Assembly: GCA_031421855.1 (NCBI GenBank)
Contig: JANOPN010000078.1
Coordinates: forward strand, 1-64,000
DNA length: 64,000 nucleotides
Reading direction: 5' to 3'
Source of the DNA: JAAFHN01 sp031421855
Lineage (GTDB): Bacteria; Pseudomonadota; Gammaproteobacteria; Burkholderiales; Burkholderiaceae_C
Within the stretch, counting starts at the first letter, position 1. Each line of letters opens with the position of its first letter. Of this stretch, positions 1-9,392 are shown one piece after another. The translations under genes and the position numbers were made by a program. The notes under the pieces were generated by a model. The model did no database searches. It was given only the letters and a program-made list of their open reading frames with translations, and was not told where the DNA came from.

Positions 1-1
1 C

Positions 2-619
2 GAGGAGCCAATGGCTGCCGCGATTGGGGCTGGGTTGCCGGTCAGCGAGGCCAGTGGTTCGATGGTTGTTGACATTGGTGGCGGCACCACAGAAGTGGGC
101 GTGATTTCGCTAGGCGGCATGGTCTACAAAGGTAGCGTGCGCGTGGGTGGCGACAAGTTTGACGAAGCCATCATCAACTACATCCGCCGCAACTACGGCA
201 TGTTGATTGGCGAGCCCACGGCAGAGGCGATCAAGAAGAAAATCGGCTCCGCATTTCCAGGCAGCGAAGTGCGCGAAATGGAAGTCAAGGGGCGCAACCT
301 GTCGGAGGGCGTGCCGCGCTCGTTCACCATCTCGAGCAACGAGGTGCTTGAGGCATTGACCGACCCACTCAACAACATCGTCAGCGCGGTAAAAAATGCG
401 CTTGAGCAAACGCCACCTGAGTTGGGCGCGGACATTGCCGACCGCGGCATGATGCTCACGGGTGGGGGTGCCTTGCTTCGCGACTTGGACCGTTTGTTGG
501 CTGAAGAAACCGGGTTGCCAGTTTTGGTAGCCGAAGAGCCGCTGACCTGTGTGGTGAGGGGCTGCGGCATGGCGCTTGAACGCATGGACCGCATGGGCAG
601 CATTTTCACGAGCGACTAA
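2..619 (+). CDS. mreB: Rod shape-determining protein MreB (3' part)
   Basis: This is the C-terminal part of the bacterial actin MreB, which polymerises on the inner face of the membrane and directs the lateral-wall elongation machinery. The reading frame is open to the left edge (residues EEP precede the first Met at 11), so the start lies outside the window. The actin-fold signature VVDIGGGTTEVGVISLGG (phosphate 2 loop) and the late nucleotide-binding stretch LTGGGALLRDLDRLL are both present, and the protein ends normally for the family. It is followed 97 bp later by mreC on the same strand, the standard mreBCD order. Confidence 0.97.
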   Translation, partial: EEPMAAAIGAGLPVSEASGSMVVDIGGGTTEVGVISLGGMVYKGSVRVGGDKFDEAIINYIRRNYGMLIGEPTAEAIKKKIGSAFPGSEVREMEVKGRNLSEGVPRSFTISSNEVLEALTDPLNNIVSAVKNALEQTPPELGADIADRGMMLTGGGALLRDLDRLLAEETGLPVLVAEEPLTCVVRGCGMALERMDRMGSIFTSD

Positions 620-715
620 CGCACAGCCAGAGCAGCGCGGCGCACGCCTTGGGTGCAGCTTCGACCGCTCCGGGATTCTTGCCCACCGCACACGAACCTA
701 CTCCACTGAGGCTTC

Positions 716-1633
716 ATGCCCTTAGGCACCCTTGATCGGTCCCCGCCGCCGCTGTTCAGGCAAGGGCAATCCGCGCTGAGCAAATTGTTTTTGTTCAGTG
801 CCTTGGCCTTGTTTTTGATGGTGGCCGACGTGCGCTTTCGAGTGACCAACCCGGTGCGGTCTGCCGTTGCCACGGTTTTGTATCCTGTTCAGTGGCTGGC
901 CATGCGACCAGTGGTTGCTGCGCGCGAGCTGTCGAGTTATTTCACGAGCGTTCAAGACGCGAAGTCCGCTCAGGACGAAGCCCGAACGCGAATCGCGCTG
1001 CAAGCTCAGCGCTCGCAGCAAAGCGAGCAGCTCGCGCTCGAGAACACCCGGCTGCGAAAATTACTCGCGTTGCAAGGAACCGTCGCAGCCAGTGCGCAGG
1101 CTGCTGAGGTGTTGTACGACGCGGCCGACCCCTACACGCGGCGCGTCATCATTGACAAAGGCATCACGCAAGGCATCGCCATTGGTGCGCCTGTCATTGA
1201 CGAGCTGGGGGTTGTTGGCCAAATCACACGCGCGTACCCGCTGACGAGTGAGGTGACTTTGTTGATTGACCGCGAATACACCGTACCGGTTCTCAACACC
1301 CGAACCGGTGTGCGCAGCGTGGCCTATGGCGACCCGAGCTTTGAGGGTGGCGCGTTGGAGCTGCGCTGGATTGGTGGCAACGCCGACGTGCTGCGCGGCG
1401 ATTTACTCACGACTAGCGGCGTGGATGGCGTGTACCCGCCCGGTTTGGCCGTTGCGAAAATCCACTCGGTTGAGCGACGTGCGGACTCAGCATTTGCCCG
1501 AATTCACGCGACTCCCGTTGGGTTGGTCAATGGCGCACGACACGTGTTGGTGATCAGCTCGCTCAACGCGCCCGCGCTCCCAAGGCCAGAGCCTGAAGTT
1601 CAAGCCGTGCCCAAAAGGGGAACACGTCGATGA
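716..1633 (+). CDS. mreC: Rod shape-determining protein MreC
   Basis: MreC is a bitopic inner-membrane protein whose periplasmic part links MreB to PBP2/RodA. The 305-residue product has a short cytoplasmic N-terminus, one membrane segment (about residues 22-42, LFLFSALALFLMVADVRF), a Gln/Arg/Leu-rich coiled-coil region (about 75-120) and the beta-rich core containing the family-typical DKG(I)..G...GAPVIDELGVVGQI stretch. The C-terminal tail is Pro-rich and charged. It starts at the ATG at 716 and its stop overlaps the mreD start (ATGA), implying translational coupling. Confidence 0.96.
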   Translation: MPLGTLDRSPPPLFRQGQSALSKLFLFSALALFLMVADVRFRVTNPVRSAVATVLYPVQWLAMRPVVAARELSSYFTSVQDAKSAQDEARTRIALQAQRSQQSEQLALENTRLRKLLALQGTVAASAQAAEVLYDAADPYTRRVIIDKGITQGIAIGAPVIDELGVVGQITRAYPLTSEVTLLIDREYTVPVLNTRTGVRSVAYGDPSFEGGALELRWIGGNADVLRGDLLTTSGVDGVYPPGLAVAKIHSVERRADSAFARIHATPVGLVNGARHVLVISSLNAPALPRPEPEVQAVPKRGTRR

Positions 1634-2157
1634 TCATGCGCTCAGGCGAACAATTGCTGCTGCCTGTCCGGTCGTGGTTCATCGCGTTGAGCTTCGCGAT
1701 CGCTCTGGGGCTAAACATTTTGGTTGATACCGGCTTGGGGCGGCAGGCTTGGATGCCCGACTTCTTGGCGGTTGTGCTCGTGTTTTGGGCCGTTCATCAG
1801 CCCCGCAAGGTTGGCATTGGCTTGTCGTTTGCTTTTGGTTTGGCGATGGACGTTCACCAGGCTGCACTCTTGGGTCAACACGCTTGGTCGTACACGGTAC
1901 TCGGCTTTTTCGCGGTGATGATTCATCGGCGGCTGTTGTGGTACCCGCCGGGTTCTCAAGCGCTGCAAGTTTGGCCATTGTTCTTGGCGATGCATGCGAT
2001 GGAGTTGATTTTGCGAATGCTGGGCGGCGGGCAATGGCCGGGTTGGAGCGTGGTGTTCGCGCCGTTCATTGAGGCGGCTTTGTGGCCCGTGGTGTCGTTC
2101 TTGTTGCTCGCACCCCAGCGCCGCGCGCCCGAGCAAGACGACCATCGCCCGCTCTGA
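1630..2157 (+). CDS. mreD: Rod shape-determining protein MreD
   Basis: MreD is the small polytopic membrane partner of MreC. The 175-residue product has four to five hydrophobic segments, with the typical MreD motif around PDFLAVVLVFWAVHQPRKVGIGLSFAFGLAMDV (split here: PDFLAVVLVFWAVHQP, then FGLAMDVHQAALLGQHA). It overlaps the end of mreC by four bases and is followed 42 bp later by mrdA. The Arg/Pro-rich end (PQRRAPEQDD) is a short cytoplasmic tail. Confidence 0.93.
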   Translation: MIMRSGEQLLLPVRSWFIALSFAIALGLNILVDTGLGRQAWMPDFLAVVLVFWAVHQPRKVGIGLSFAFGLAMDVHQAALLGQHAWSYTVLGFFAVMIHRRLLWYPPGSQALQVWPLFLAMHAMELILRMLGGGQWPGWSVVFAPFIEAALWPVVSFLLLAPQRRAPEQDDHRPL

Positions 2158-2199
2158 GCGCGGTTTGGCTATGGAAACCATTCACCGAAAGAGCTTGAA

Positions 2200-4167
2200 G
2201 TGACCGACCTTCGCAGTGCAGAAGCCGACTTGGTTCGATTTCGATCCCGCGTATTCATCGCCGGCATTGCGGTCATTGGGGGCTGTGCAATTTTGCTTGG
2301 GCGGCTCGCTGTTTTGCAGGTTGCCCGGCATGACACCTATTTGGAACAAGCTGAGAGCAACCGAACCGCCGTGGTTCCGATCGTGCCCAACCGGGGCTTG
2401 ATTTTGGATCGCAATGGCATCGTCTTGGCAACCAATTACTCGGCCTACACCTTGGAGATCACGCCGTCAAAGTCGCGCGACGTGGATGCTTTGATTGATG
2501 AGTTGTCAAAAGTCATCGAGATTGCGCCGCGTGATCGTCGGCGCTTCAAAAAGCTCAGCGAAGAAAGCAAAAGTTTTGAGTCACTGCCAATTCGCACCCG
2601 GCTGAGTGACGAAGAGGTTGCCAAGTTTGCAGCGCAGCGGTTTCGATTTCCGGGCGTTGACATCAAGGCCAGGTTGTTTCGCAACTACCCCAATGGCGAC
2701 TTGGCCAGCCACGTGATCGGCTACATCGGGCGCATCAATCCAAGTGAAAAAACTCGGATCGAAGACTCCGACGACGAGTCGAACTACCGAGGCACTGAGT
2801 ACATTGGCAAATTGGGCGTTGAGCAAAGCTTCGAGCGGCAACTCCACGGCACCACGGGAGTTGAAGAGGTTGAGACGTCAGCGGGCGGGCGGGCCGTGCG
2901 CAAACTCGCCAGCAACCCTGCCACACCGGGTGACACCGTCGTGTTGAGCATCGACATCAAGCTCCAAAAGCTGGTTGAAGACATGTTTGGACAGCGCCGA
3001 GGTGCGTTGGTCGCAATCGACCCCAACAACGGCGAGGTGTTGGCATTTGTCTCCAAGCCCACCTTTGACCCCAATTTGTTTGTTGAAGGCATTGATACCG
3101 AGAACTGGCAGTTGCTGAACGAGTCCCTCGATAAGCCCCTGCTCAATCGTGCCCTGCGAGGGACCTATCCACCCGGGTCGACTTACAAGCCATTCATGGC
3201 CATGGCTGCGTTACAAAGCGGCAAGCGCACGCCGCAAACGATCATCAACGACCCAGGATATTTCATGTTTGGCGATCACCGATTCCGAAGCCATGGGGAT
3301 TCGGGTTTGGGCGCCGTCGACATGTATCGCAGCATCGTTCAATCAAGCAACACCTACTACTACTCGCTAGCCAGCGAGTTGGGGGTTGATGCGATGCATG
3401 ATTTCATGAAACCCCTCGGATTTGGGCAGATCACCGGCATTGACGTGGGCGGCGAGGTGCGAGGGGTGTTGCCCAGCCAAGAGTGGAAACGCGCCGCATA
3501 CAAACGACCCGAGCAAAAGAAATGGTACTCGGGTGAGACGATTTCCTTGGGAATTGGCCAGGGTTACAACACCTTCACGATGTTGCAACTTGCGCATGCA
3601 ACGGCCACTTTGGTCGCCGGAGGCAAACGCCACAAGCCGCATTTGGTGGTTGCCACGCAAGACAGCGTGACGCGCCAGCGTCAAGACGTCGCGCAAGCCG
3701 CACCGGTCGATCTGGGCTACAACCCCGACCATGTCGCCGCCGTCAAACGTGGGATGGTTGGGGTGGCGGTTGAAGGCACGTCTGCCCGGGTATTTGCTGG
3801 CGCCGGATACCAAAGCGGCGGCAAAACGGGTACCGCACAGGCGGTCACGATCGGCCAAAAAGACAAATACGACGCCAAAAAGCTCGATGAGCACCAACGC
3901 GATCACGCCTTATACATGGCGTACGCGCCAGCCGAGAATCCAAAAATTGCTATTGCGGTCGTCGTGGAAAACGCAGGCTTTGGAGCCGCTCACGCGGCAC
4001 CGATCGCGCGGCGGGTGTTTGACTACTGGCTGATGCAACAAGTCCCCAACAATGAGGACATGAGCGCCGTGCAAGTCGGACTCGCTGGCGCACCAATTGG
4101 CAAGCCGATTGCGGCCAGCGAAGTGAAATGGCCATCGCCCTTCTCCGTCTTAGGCACGGCGAAGTAA
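2200..4167 (+). CDS. mrdA: Penicillin-binding protein 2, peptidoglycan transpeptidase
   Basis: PBP2 is the class B transpeptidase that crosslinks new peptidoglycan during cell elongation. The 655-residue product starts at a GTG (2200). It has one N-terminal membrane anchor (about residues 18-38), the PBP dimerisation domain (including NRGLILDRNG), and a transpeptidase domain carrying all three active-site motifs: the S-x-x-K in PPGSTYKPF (about residue 328), S-x-N in SSNTYYY and K-T-G in GGKTGTAQ. It ends the mreBCD-mrdA unit. The usual next gene, rodA, is not present; instead a repeat element and a strong terminator follow immediately. Confidence 0.97.
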   Translation: MTDLRSAEADLVRFRSRVFIAGIAVIGGCAILLGRLAVLQVARHDTYLEQAESNRTAVVPIVPNRGLILDRNGIVLATNYSAYTLEITPSKSRDVDALIDELSKVIEIAPRDRRRFKKLSEESKSFESLPIRTRLSDEEVAKFAAQRFRFPGVDIKARLFRNYPNGDLASHVIGYIGRINPSEKTRIEDSDDESNYRGTEYIGKLGVEQSFERQLHGTTGVEEVETSAGGRAVRKLASNPATPGDTVVLSIDIKLQKLVEDMFGQRRGALVAIDPNNGEVLAFVSKPTFDPNLFVEGIDTENWQLLNESLDKPLLNRALRGTYPPGSTYKPFMAMAALQSGKRTPQTIINDPGYFMFGDHRFRSHGDSGLGAVDMYRSIVQSSNTYYYSLASELGVDAMHDFMKPLGFGQITGIDVGGEVRGVLPSQEWKRAAYKRPEQKKWYSGETISLGIGQGYNTFTMLQLAHATATLVAGGKRHKPHLVVATQDSVTRQRQDVAQAAPVDLGYNPDHVAAVKRGMVGVAVEGTSARVFAGAGYQSGGKTGTAQAVTIGQKDKYDAKKLDEHQRDHALYMAYAPAENPKIAIAVVVENAGFGAAHAAPIARRVFDYWLMQQVPNNEDMSAVQVGLAGAPIGKPIAASEVKWPSPFSVLGTAK

Positions 4168-4168
4168 C

Positions 4169-4222
4169 TTCTATTTTGATAGCATTAAGCTCAATAGATT
4201 CGGTGACCAAGAGCTAAAATCA
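4169..4222 (-). repeat. Short interspersed element, copy a (minus orientation)
   Basis: Read on the minus strand it matches the element core: CTCTTGGTCACCGAATC, then TATTGAGCTTAATGCTATC, with an AT-rich flank. It begins one base after the mrdA stop codon, so the element occupies the immediate 3' end of the gene. See the findings for the whole family. Confidence 0.85.
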
Positions 4223-4244
4223 TACAAAATTTGACCCAAAAAGA

Positions 4245-4279
4245 ACAAAACCCGCCCAGTTTGCACCGGCGGGTTTTGT
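4245..4279. terminator. Bidirectional terminator between mrdA and atpC
   Basis: A perfect 12-bp inverted repeat (ACAAAACCCGCC at 4245-4256, GGCGGGTTTTGT at 4268-4279) with an 11-base loop. The stem is GC-rich at the loop end and has A4/T4 tracts at the base, so it can act as an intrinsic terminator in both directions. It lies between the convergent mrdA and atp transcription units. Confidence 0.9.
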
Positions 4280-4310
4280 AAATCTCTCAAAGAGAGTCAG
4301 CAAGCGCTGA

Positions 4311-4727
4311 TCAGCGCCGTTGACGGAACTTCTGCAATGCCGCGATCTGAGCCGCCATGACAGCGAGTTCTGACGTGGCTTTTGCCATATCGATCTCTGT
4401 CTTTGCATTCTTGAGGGCCTCTTTGGCCGCTTCTCTCGCAGCCGTTGCTTTTTGGTCGTCGAGATCTTTGCCACGAATCGCGGTATCTGACAACACCGTG
4501 ACGCAGCCAGGCTGAACTTCCAATATTCCGCCGGCGACGAACACGAACTCTTCGGTTCCGTCGGCCAACTGAATGCGCACCGAGCCCGGCTTGATGCGGG
4601 TGATCAGCGGCGTGTGGCGGGGTTTGATGCCCAACTCCCCTGATTCACCTGGCAGCGCAATGAAAGTCGCCTCGCCAGAAAAAATGGAGGCTTCAGCGCT
4701 GACGACGTCGACGTGAATGGTGTTCAT
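4311..4727 (-). CDS. atpC: ATP synthase F1 epsilon subunit
   Basis: Epsilon is part of the central stalk of the F1 motor and inhibits ATP hydrolysis. The 138-residue product begins MNTIHVDVVSAEASIFSGEATFIALPG (here split at SIFSGEA), the standard N-terminal beta-sandwich, with GELGIKPRHTPLITRIKPG, followed by the C-terminal helical hairpin rich in Ala/Lys. It starts at the ATG at 4727 behind a TAAGGAAATG Shine-Dalgarno context and is the last gene of the atp operon, 87 bp after atpD. Confidence 0.97.
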   Translation of the reverse strand: MNTIHVDVVSAEASIFSGEATFIALPGESGELGIKPRHTPLITRIKPGSVRIQLADGTEEFVFVAGGILEVQPGCVTVLSDTAIRGKDLDDQKATAAREAAKEALKNAKTEIDMAKATSELAVMAAQIAALQKFRQRR

Positions 4728-4814
4728 GTCATTTCCTTAAAAATTGAGTTTGAGGTCAAAGCACTCGCCCAAGGTGCTGAACCAGTCAGCCTATGAGCAA
4801 GCGGTTTGGTTGCC

Positions 4815-6233
4815 TCAACCCAGTTTCTTGGCTTTCTCAAACGCTTCATCGATGCCACCGACCATGTAGAACGCCTGTTCTGGCAGGTGATCGCATTCGC
4901 CAGCCACAATCATCTTGAAGCCACGGATGGTTTCAGACAACGGCACATATTTGCCTGGACTGCCGGTAAACACCTCAGCAACATGGAAGGGCTGGCTCAG
5001 GAAGCGCTGGATCTTGCGAGCTCGAGCCACGGCCAACTTGTCGTCAGGAGCCAAGTCGTCCATGCCCATGATGGCGATGATGTCACGCAGTTCGCGATAC
5101 CGTTGCAACGTACCTTGCACGGCGCGAGCAGTCTCGTAGTGGTCAGCGCCGACGACCAAGGGGTCAAGCTGACGGCTGGTTGAGTCGAGTGGGTCCACTG
5201 CAGGGTAGATGCCCAGTGACGCGATGTCGCGTGACAACACCACGGTTGAATCCAAGTGAGCGAATGTGGTTGCTGGCGATGGATCGGTCAAATCGTCAGC
5301 TGGCACGTACACGGCTTGAATGGACGTGATTGAGCCGACTTTGGTCGATGTGATGCGCTCTTGCAAACGGCCCATTTCTTCGGCCAAGGTGGGCTGGTAG
5401 CCCACGGCTGATGGCATGCGACCCAACAAGGCGGACACTTCGGTTCCGGCCAGGGTGTAGCGGTAAATGTTGTCCACAAAGAACAACACATCTTTGCCTT
5501 CGTCGCGGAACGACTCGGCAATCGTCAAGCCAGTCAGGGCAACACGCAGGCGGTTGCCGGGTGGCTCGTTCATCTGGCCGTAAACCATCGCGACCTTGGA
5601 TTCTTCCAAGTTCTTGAGGTTGACCACGCCTGAGTCGGCCATCTCGTGATAAAAATCGTTGCCTTCGCGGGTGCGCTCACCCACGCCAGCAAAAACCGAC
5701 AAGCCGCTGTGCGCTTTGGCGATGTTATTGATGAGTTCCATCATGTTCACGGTCTTGCCTACGCCAGCACCGCCGAACAAACCCACTTTGCCGCCTTTGG
5801 CAAATGGGCAAACCAAGTCAATCACCTTGATGCCGGTCTCGAGCAGTTCTTGAGAAGGGCTCAGGTCGTCGTAAGCAGGCGCTTTGCGGTGAATCGATGC
5901 GGTCAGCTCTTGGCTGACAGGGCCGCGCTCGTCAATTGGCGCGCCGAGCACGTCCATGATGCGACCCAGGGTCGCTTTACCCACTGGCACGGTGATTGGC
6001 AAGCCGGTGTTGGTCACCAGCAAGCCGCGACGCAAGCCGTCGCTGGAACCCAAGGCGATCGTGCGCACGATGCCGTCGCCCAGCTGCTGTTGCACTTCAA
6101 GGGTCAGCGTGGTGCCTTCCATTTTGAGTGCGTCATAAATGCGTGGCATGTGGTTGCGTGGGAATTCCACGTCAACCACGGCGCCGATGCACTGAACGAT
6201 CTTGCCTTGTACGGCGGTGGTGTCTTGAGCCAT
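4815..6233 (-). CDS. atpD: ATP synthase F1 beta subunit (catalytic)
   Basis: The beta subunit carries the catalytic ATP-forming sites of the F1 hexamer. The 472-residue product contains the Walker A loop GGAGVGKTV, the catalytic-Glu region (GVGERTREGNDFYHEM) and Walker B (VLFFVDNIYRYT), and ends with EKAKKLG as is usual for proteobacterial AtpD. It is 59 bp downstream of atpG in the operon. Confidence 0.99.
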   Translation of the reverse strand: MAQDTTAVQGKIVQCIGAVVDVEFPRNHMPRIYDALKMEGTTLTLEVQQQLGDGIVRTIALGSSDGLRRGLLVTNTGLPITVPVGKATLGRIMDVLGAPIDERGPVSQELTASIHRKAPAYDDLSPSQELLETGIKVIDLVCPFAKGGKVGLFGGAGVGKTVNMMELINNIAKAHSGLSVFAGVGERTREGNDFYHEMADSGVVNLKNLEESKVAMVYGQMNEPPGNRLRVALTGLTIAESFRDEGKDVLFFVDNIYRYTLAGTEVSALLGRMPSAVGYQPTLAEEMGRLQERITSTKVGSITSIQAVYVPADDLTDPSPATTFAHLDSTVVLSRDIASLGIYPAVDPLDSTSRQLDPLVVGADHYETARAVQGTLQRYRELRDIIAIMGMDDLAPDDKLAVARARKIQRFLSQPFHVAEVFTGSPGKYVPLSETIRGFKMIVAGECDHLPEQAFYMVGGIDEAFEKAKKLG

Positions 6234-6292
6234 GGTGACTTGCTCCGATGAATGTGAATGATGCTGTGGTGAACGGTCGTCTTGGCTGGGGC

Positions 6293-7177
6293 TTAGCCGC
6301 TGATGGCGGCAGCACCCGAGACAATCTCGGACAGCTCTTTGGTGATGGCGGCTTGGCGGGTTTTGTTGTAGATCAACTTCAACTCGCCAATGACGTTGCC
6401 GGCGTTATCGGTTGCAGCTTTCATGGCGACCATGCGCGCGGCATGCTCTGAAGCCATGTTTTCGGCCACGGCTTGATACACCAACGCCTCGGCGTAGCGA
6501 ACCAGCAACTCGTCGATCACGGTTTGTGCATCGGGCTCGTAGATGTAGTCCCAAGCGTGGTTGGTGCCCGTGGCCTTGGTTGCCTCTTGCATTTTGGCAG
6601 CCGACAAAGGCAGCAACACTTCAACGCTTGGCGCTTGCACCATGGTGCTCACGAAACGGTTGTAGCAGATGTACACAGTGTTGACTTCGCCAGCCGCGTA
6701 CGCGTCGAGCAAGGTCTTGACCGGGCCAATGAGCTTGTCCAAATGTGGCTTGTCGCCCAAATGGGTGACTTGCGACACCACTTTGGCCCCAATGCGGTTT
6801 AAAAATCCCAAGCCTTTGCTGCCAATGGCGACGGCTGATGGCGTCTGACCTGCGCTTTGGGCTTCGCGAAGCTTTAGCGTCACCGCGCGAAGCAAGTTGG
6901 TGTTCAAGCCGCCGCACAGACCCTTGTCAGTCGTCACAACGATGAAGCCGACCGACTTGCCATTGTTGGACTTCATGAATGCGTGCACGTACTCCGGATT
7001 TGCTTGCCCGAGGTTGCTTGCAATCGCACGGATCTTCTCGCTGTAGGGGCGAGCCGCGCGCATGCGTTCTTGGGCTTTGCGCATCTTCGAGACCGAGATC
7101 ATTTCCATGGCCTTGGTGATCTTCTTGGTGTTTTCAACCGATTTGATCTTGGTGCGTAGTTCCTTGCCTGATGCCAT
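6293..7177 (-). CDS. atpG: ATP synthase F1 gamma subunit
   Basis: Gamma is the rotating central shaft of F1. The 294-residue product starts MASGKELRTKIKSVENTKKI, the conserved N-terminal helix, and contains VVTTDKGLCGGLNTNL; the C-terminal helix includes NKTRQAAITKELSEIVSGAAAI, the strongly conserved end that inserts in the alpha3beta3 ring. Length matches the family (about 287-295). It is 31 bp downstream of atpA. Confidence 0.99.
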   Translation of the reverse strand: MASGKELRTKIKSVENTKKITKAMEMISVSKMRKAQERMRAARPYSEKIRAIASNLGQANPEYVHAFMKSNNGKSVGFIVVTTDKGLCGGLNTNLLRAVTLKLREAQSAGQTPSAVAIGSKGLGFLNRIGAKVVSQVTHLGDKPHLDKLIGPVKTLLDAYAAGEVNTVYICYNRFVSTMVQAPSVEVLLPLSAAKMQEATKATGTNHAWDYIYEPDAQTVIDELLVRYAEALVYQAVAENMASEHAARMVAMKAATDNAGNVIGELKLIYNKTRQAAITKELSEIVSGAAAISG

Positions 7178-7208
7178 CTTTGACTCCTAGTTTGTGGTCA
7201 AAGGGAAA

Positions 7209-8762
7209 TCAAGCGAAGGATTTCTTGAATGCTGCCACGGCCGCTGTCAGTTCGGCCTCGGCCTCTTTGTCAAGGGCTTTGCTGGATTCAATCTTGGCAA
7301 GCAAAGGGGCGTGCCTGTCGCTCAAGTGAGCGTGCAGACCGCCTTCAAACGACAGGATCTTCTTCACGTCAACGTCGTCCATGAATCCTTTGTTCACCGC
7401 AAACAGCGATGCACCCATCAAACTAATCGATAACGGGCTGTATTGTTTTTGCTTGAGCAACTCGGTCACGCGAGCACCGCGATCGAGCTGTTTGCGGGTT
7501 GATTCGTCCAAATCAGACGCAAACTGGGCAAACGCGGCCAATTCTCGGTACTGGGCCAAATCGGTGCGGATGCCGCCTGACTGGCCTTTGATGATCTTGG
7601 TTTGCGCTGAGCTGCCCACACGTGACACCGAGATACCGGCGTTGATGGCGGGGCGAACACCGGCGTTAAACAACGAGGTTTCCAAGAAGATCTGGCCATC
7701 AGTGATGGAAATCACGTTGGTTGGCACAAATGCCGACACGTCACCCGCTTGGGTTTCGATGATGGGCAGCGCGGTCAGTGAACCGGTTTTGCCTTTGACC
7801 TCGCCTTTGGTGAACGCTTCGACGTAGTCGGCGTTCACGCGTGCTGCGCGCTCAAGCAAACGGCTGTGGAGATAAAACACGTCGCCGGGATAGGCTTCGC
7901 GACCCGGTGGGCGGCGCAACAGCAGTGACACTTGGCGATATGCCACGGCTTGTTTTGACAAATCGTCATAAACAATCAAGGCGTCTTCACCGCGATCGCG
8001 GAAATACTCACCCATCGTGCAGCCTGAGTACGCTGAGACGTATTGCATGGCGGCTGACTCAGAGGCGGATGCGGCGACAACGATCGTGTACGCCATGGCG
8101 CCGGCTTGTTCGAGTGCGCGAACCACGTTTTTGATCGACGAGGCTTTTTGGCCAATTGCGACATAAACGCAGGTCATGTTTTGACCTTTTTGGTTGATGA
8201 TCGCGTCAATCGCTACGGCGGTTTTGCCGGTTTGGCGGTCGCCGATGATCAGCTCGCGTTGGCCGCGGCCCACGGGAACCATCGAGTCAATCGACTTCAG
8301 GCCGGTTTGCATGGGTTGGTCGACCGATTGGCGCGCGATCACGCCAGGCGCAACTTTTTCAATCACGTCGGTCATCTTGGCGTTGATCGGGCCTTTGCCA
8401 TCGATGGGCTGACCCAAGGCGTTGACCACACGACCGATCAGCTCTGGGCCAACGGGTACTTCCAAAATGCGACCCGTGCATTTGACGGTTTGACCTTCGG
8501 AGATGTGCTCGTAAGCACCCAAGATCACGGCGCCAACAGAGTCACGCTCCAAGTTGAGCGCCAGGCCAAACGTGGCTTGGCCATCAGGCGCGGTTGCGAA
8601 TTCAAGCATTTCGCCTTGCATCACGTCCGACAGTCCATGAACGCGGCAAATGCCATCGGTCACTGACACGACGGTGCCTTGGTTGCGCACATCCGCGTGA
8701 GCGCTCAGGCCCTCAATGCGGCTCTTGATCAGTTCAGAAATTTCTGCGGGATTGAGTTGCAT
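7209..8762 (-). CDS. atpA: ATP synthase F1 alpha subunit
   Basis: Alpha forms the non-catalytic nucleotide sites of F1. The product is 517 residues starting MQLNPAEISELIKSRIEGL, with Walker A GDRQTGKTAV and the family motif PAINAGISVSRVGSSAQ. An in-frame TTG four codons upstream (8774) could extend it, but the ATG at 8762 is preceded by GGAG at good spacing and matches the usual family start, so it is preferred. It ends AVAAFKKSFA as in other betaproteobacteria. Confidence 0.98.
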   Translation of the reverse strand: MQLNPAEISELIKSRIEGLSAHADVRNQGTVVSVTDGICRVHGLSDVMQGEMLEFATAPDGQATFGLALNLERDSVGAVILGAYEHISEGQTVKCTGRILEVPVGPELIGRVVNALGQPIDGKGPINAKMTDVIEKVAPGVIARQSVDQPMQTGLKSIDSMVPVGRGQRELIIGDRQTGKTAVAIDAIINQKGQNMTCVYVAIGQKASSIKNVVRALEQAGAMAYTIVVAASASESAAMQYVSAYSGCTMGEYFRDRGEDALIVYDDLSKQAVAYRQVSLLLRRPPGREAYPGDVFYLHSRLLERAARVNADYVEAFTKGEVKGKTGSLTALPIIETQAGDVSAFVPTNVISITDGQIFLETSLFNAGVRPAINAGISVSRVGSSAQTKIIKGQSGGIRTDLAQYRELAAFAQFASDLDESTRKQLDRGARVTELLKQKQYSPLSISLMGASLFAVNKGFMDDVDVKKILSFEGGLHAHLSDRHAPLLAKIESSKALDKEAEAELTAAVAAFKKSFA

Positions 8763-8814
8763 CTCGATCTCCAATCGGTTCGGTTGTGGCGGGGTTGCTC
8801 AAAGCCAAACGGCT

Positions 8815-9345
8815 TCAGGCCACCAGCGCCGATTTCATCTGTTCCAAGCGGGCTTTGACGGAAGTGTCAAACACCTCATCACCCACGACCACTCGCACGC
8901 CACCAATCAGCTCGGGTGCTGCCACCACGGTCAAATTGAGTTTGCGACCAAATCGACGCTCAAGCACGGTACCCAATTCGGCCAAGGCTGCTGCGTCAAT
9001 TGCAAAGGCACTATGAATCACCGCGTCGGCGACGCCTGTTTGGGCGTTTTTCAGCGCTTGAAATTGCGCAGCCATCTCAGGCAGCGCTTTCAGTTTGCCG
9101 TTGGCGATGACTTCCGTGAGGAAGTTCACGCCATGCGCTGACAACGGGGTCTTCAGCACGCCCTTGACCACGTCAACCACTTGCGCGGTGCTGGTTTTGG
9201 GGTTTTCGGCAAATCCAAGCAGTTGCTCATTGGATGCCACGACAGCAAGCTCGGCGAGCCAAGCAGATGCATTTCCCAAGTCAGCGCTTGATGCTTTGAA
9301 CAAAGCGTCAGCGTATGGGCGGGCAATGGTGGCGAGTTCAGCCAT
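8815..9345 (-). CDS. atpH: ATP synthase F1 delta subunit (OSCP)
   Basis: Delta ties the peripheral b-subunit stalk to the top of F1. The 176-residue product begins MAELATIARPYADALFKAS, the conserved delta start, and has the C-terminal RRFGRKLNLTVVAAPELIGGVRV region. The ATG at 9345 is chosen over an in-frame TTG six bases upstream. It lies between atpF and atpA in the standard order. Confidence 0.97.
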   Translation of the reverse strand: MAELATIARPYADALFKASSADLGNASAWLAELAVVASNEQLLGFAENPKTSTAQVVDVVKGVLKTPLSAHGVNFLTEVIANGKLKALPEMAAQFQALKNAQTGVADAVIHSAFAIDAAALAELGTVLERRFGRKLNLTVVAAPELIGGVRVVVGDEVFDTSVKARLEQMKSALVA

Positions 9346-9392
9346 GGGCAAATCCTGTGACGGTGCGTGTTGTGCGTTGAGTCAAGTCGAGA

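Noticed and set aside
4169..4222. Interpreting the interspersed copies as ordinary Rho-independent terminators
   Set aside because: Their conserved core (CTTGGTC...CATTGGGTTTG) is not a hairpin, they occur inside coding regions and upstream of genes, and true terminators (4245, 26235, 55247) are separate and lack this core.
5646..6251. A 201-codon plus-strand frame opposite atpD, and similar long frames opposite atpF/atpE (9429-10220)
   Set aside because: Reverse frames of highly conserved ATP synthase genes; no independent support.
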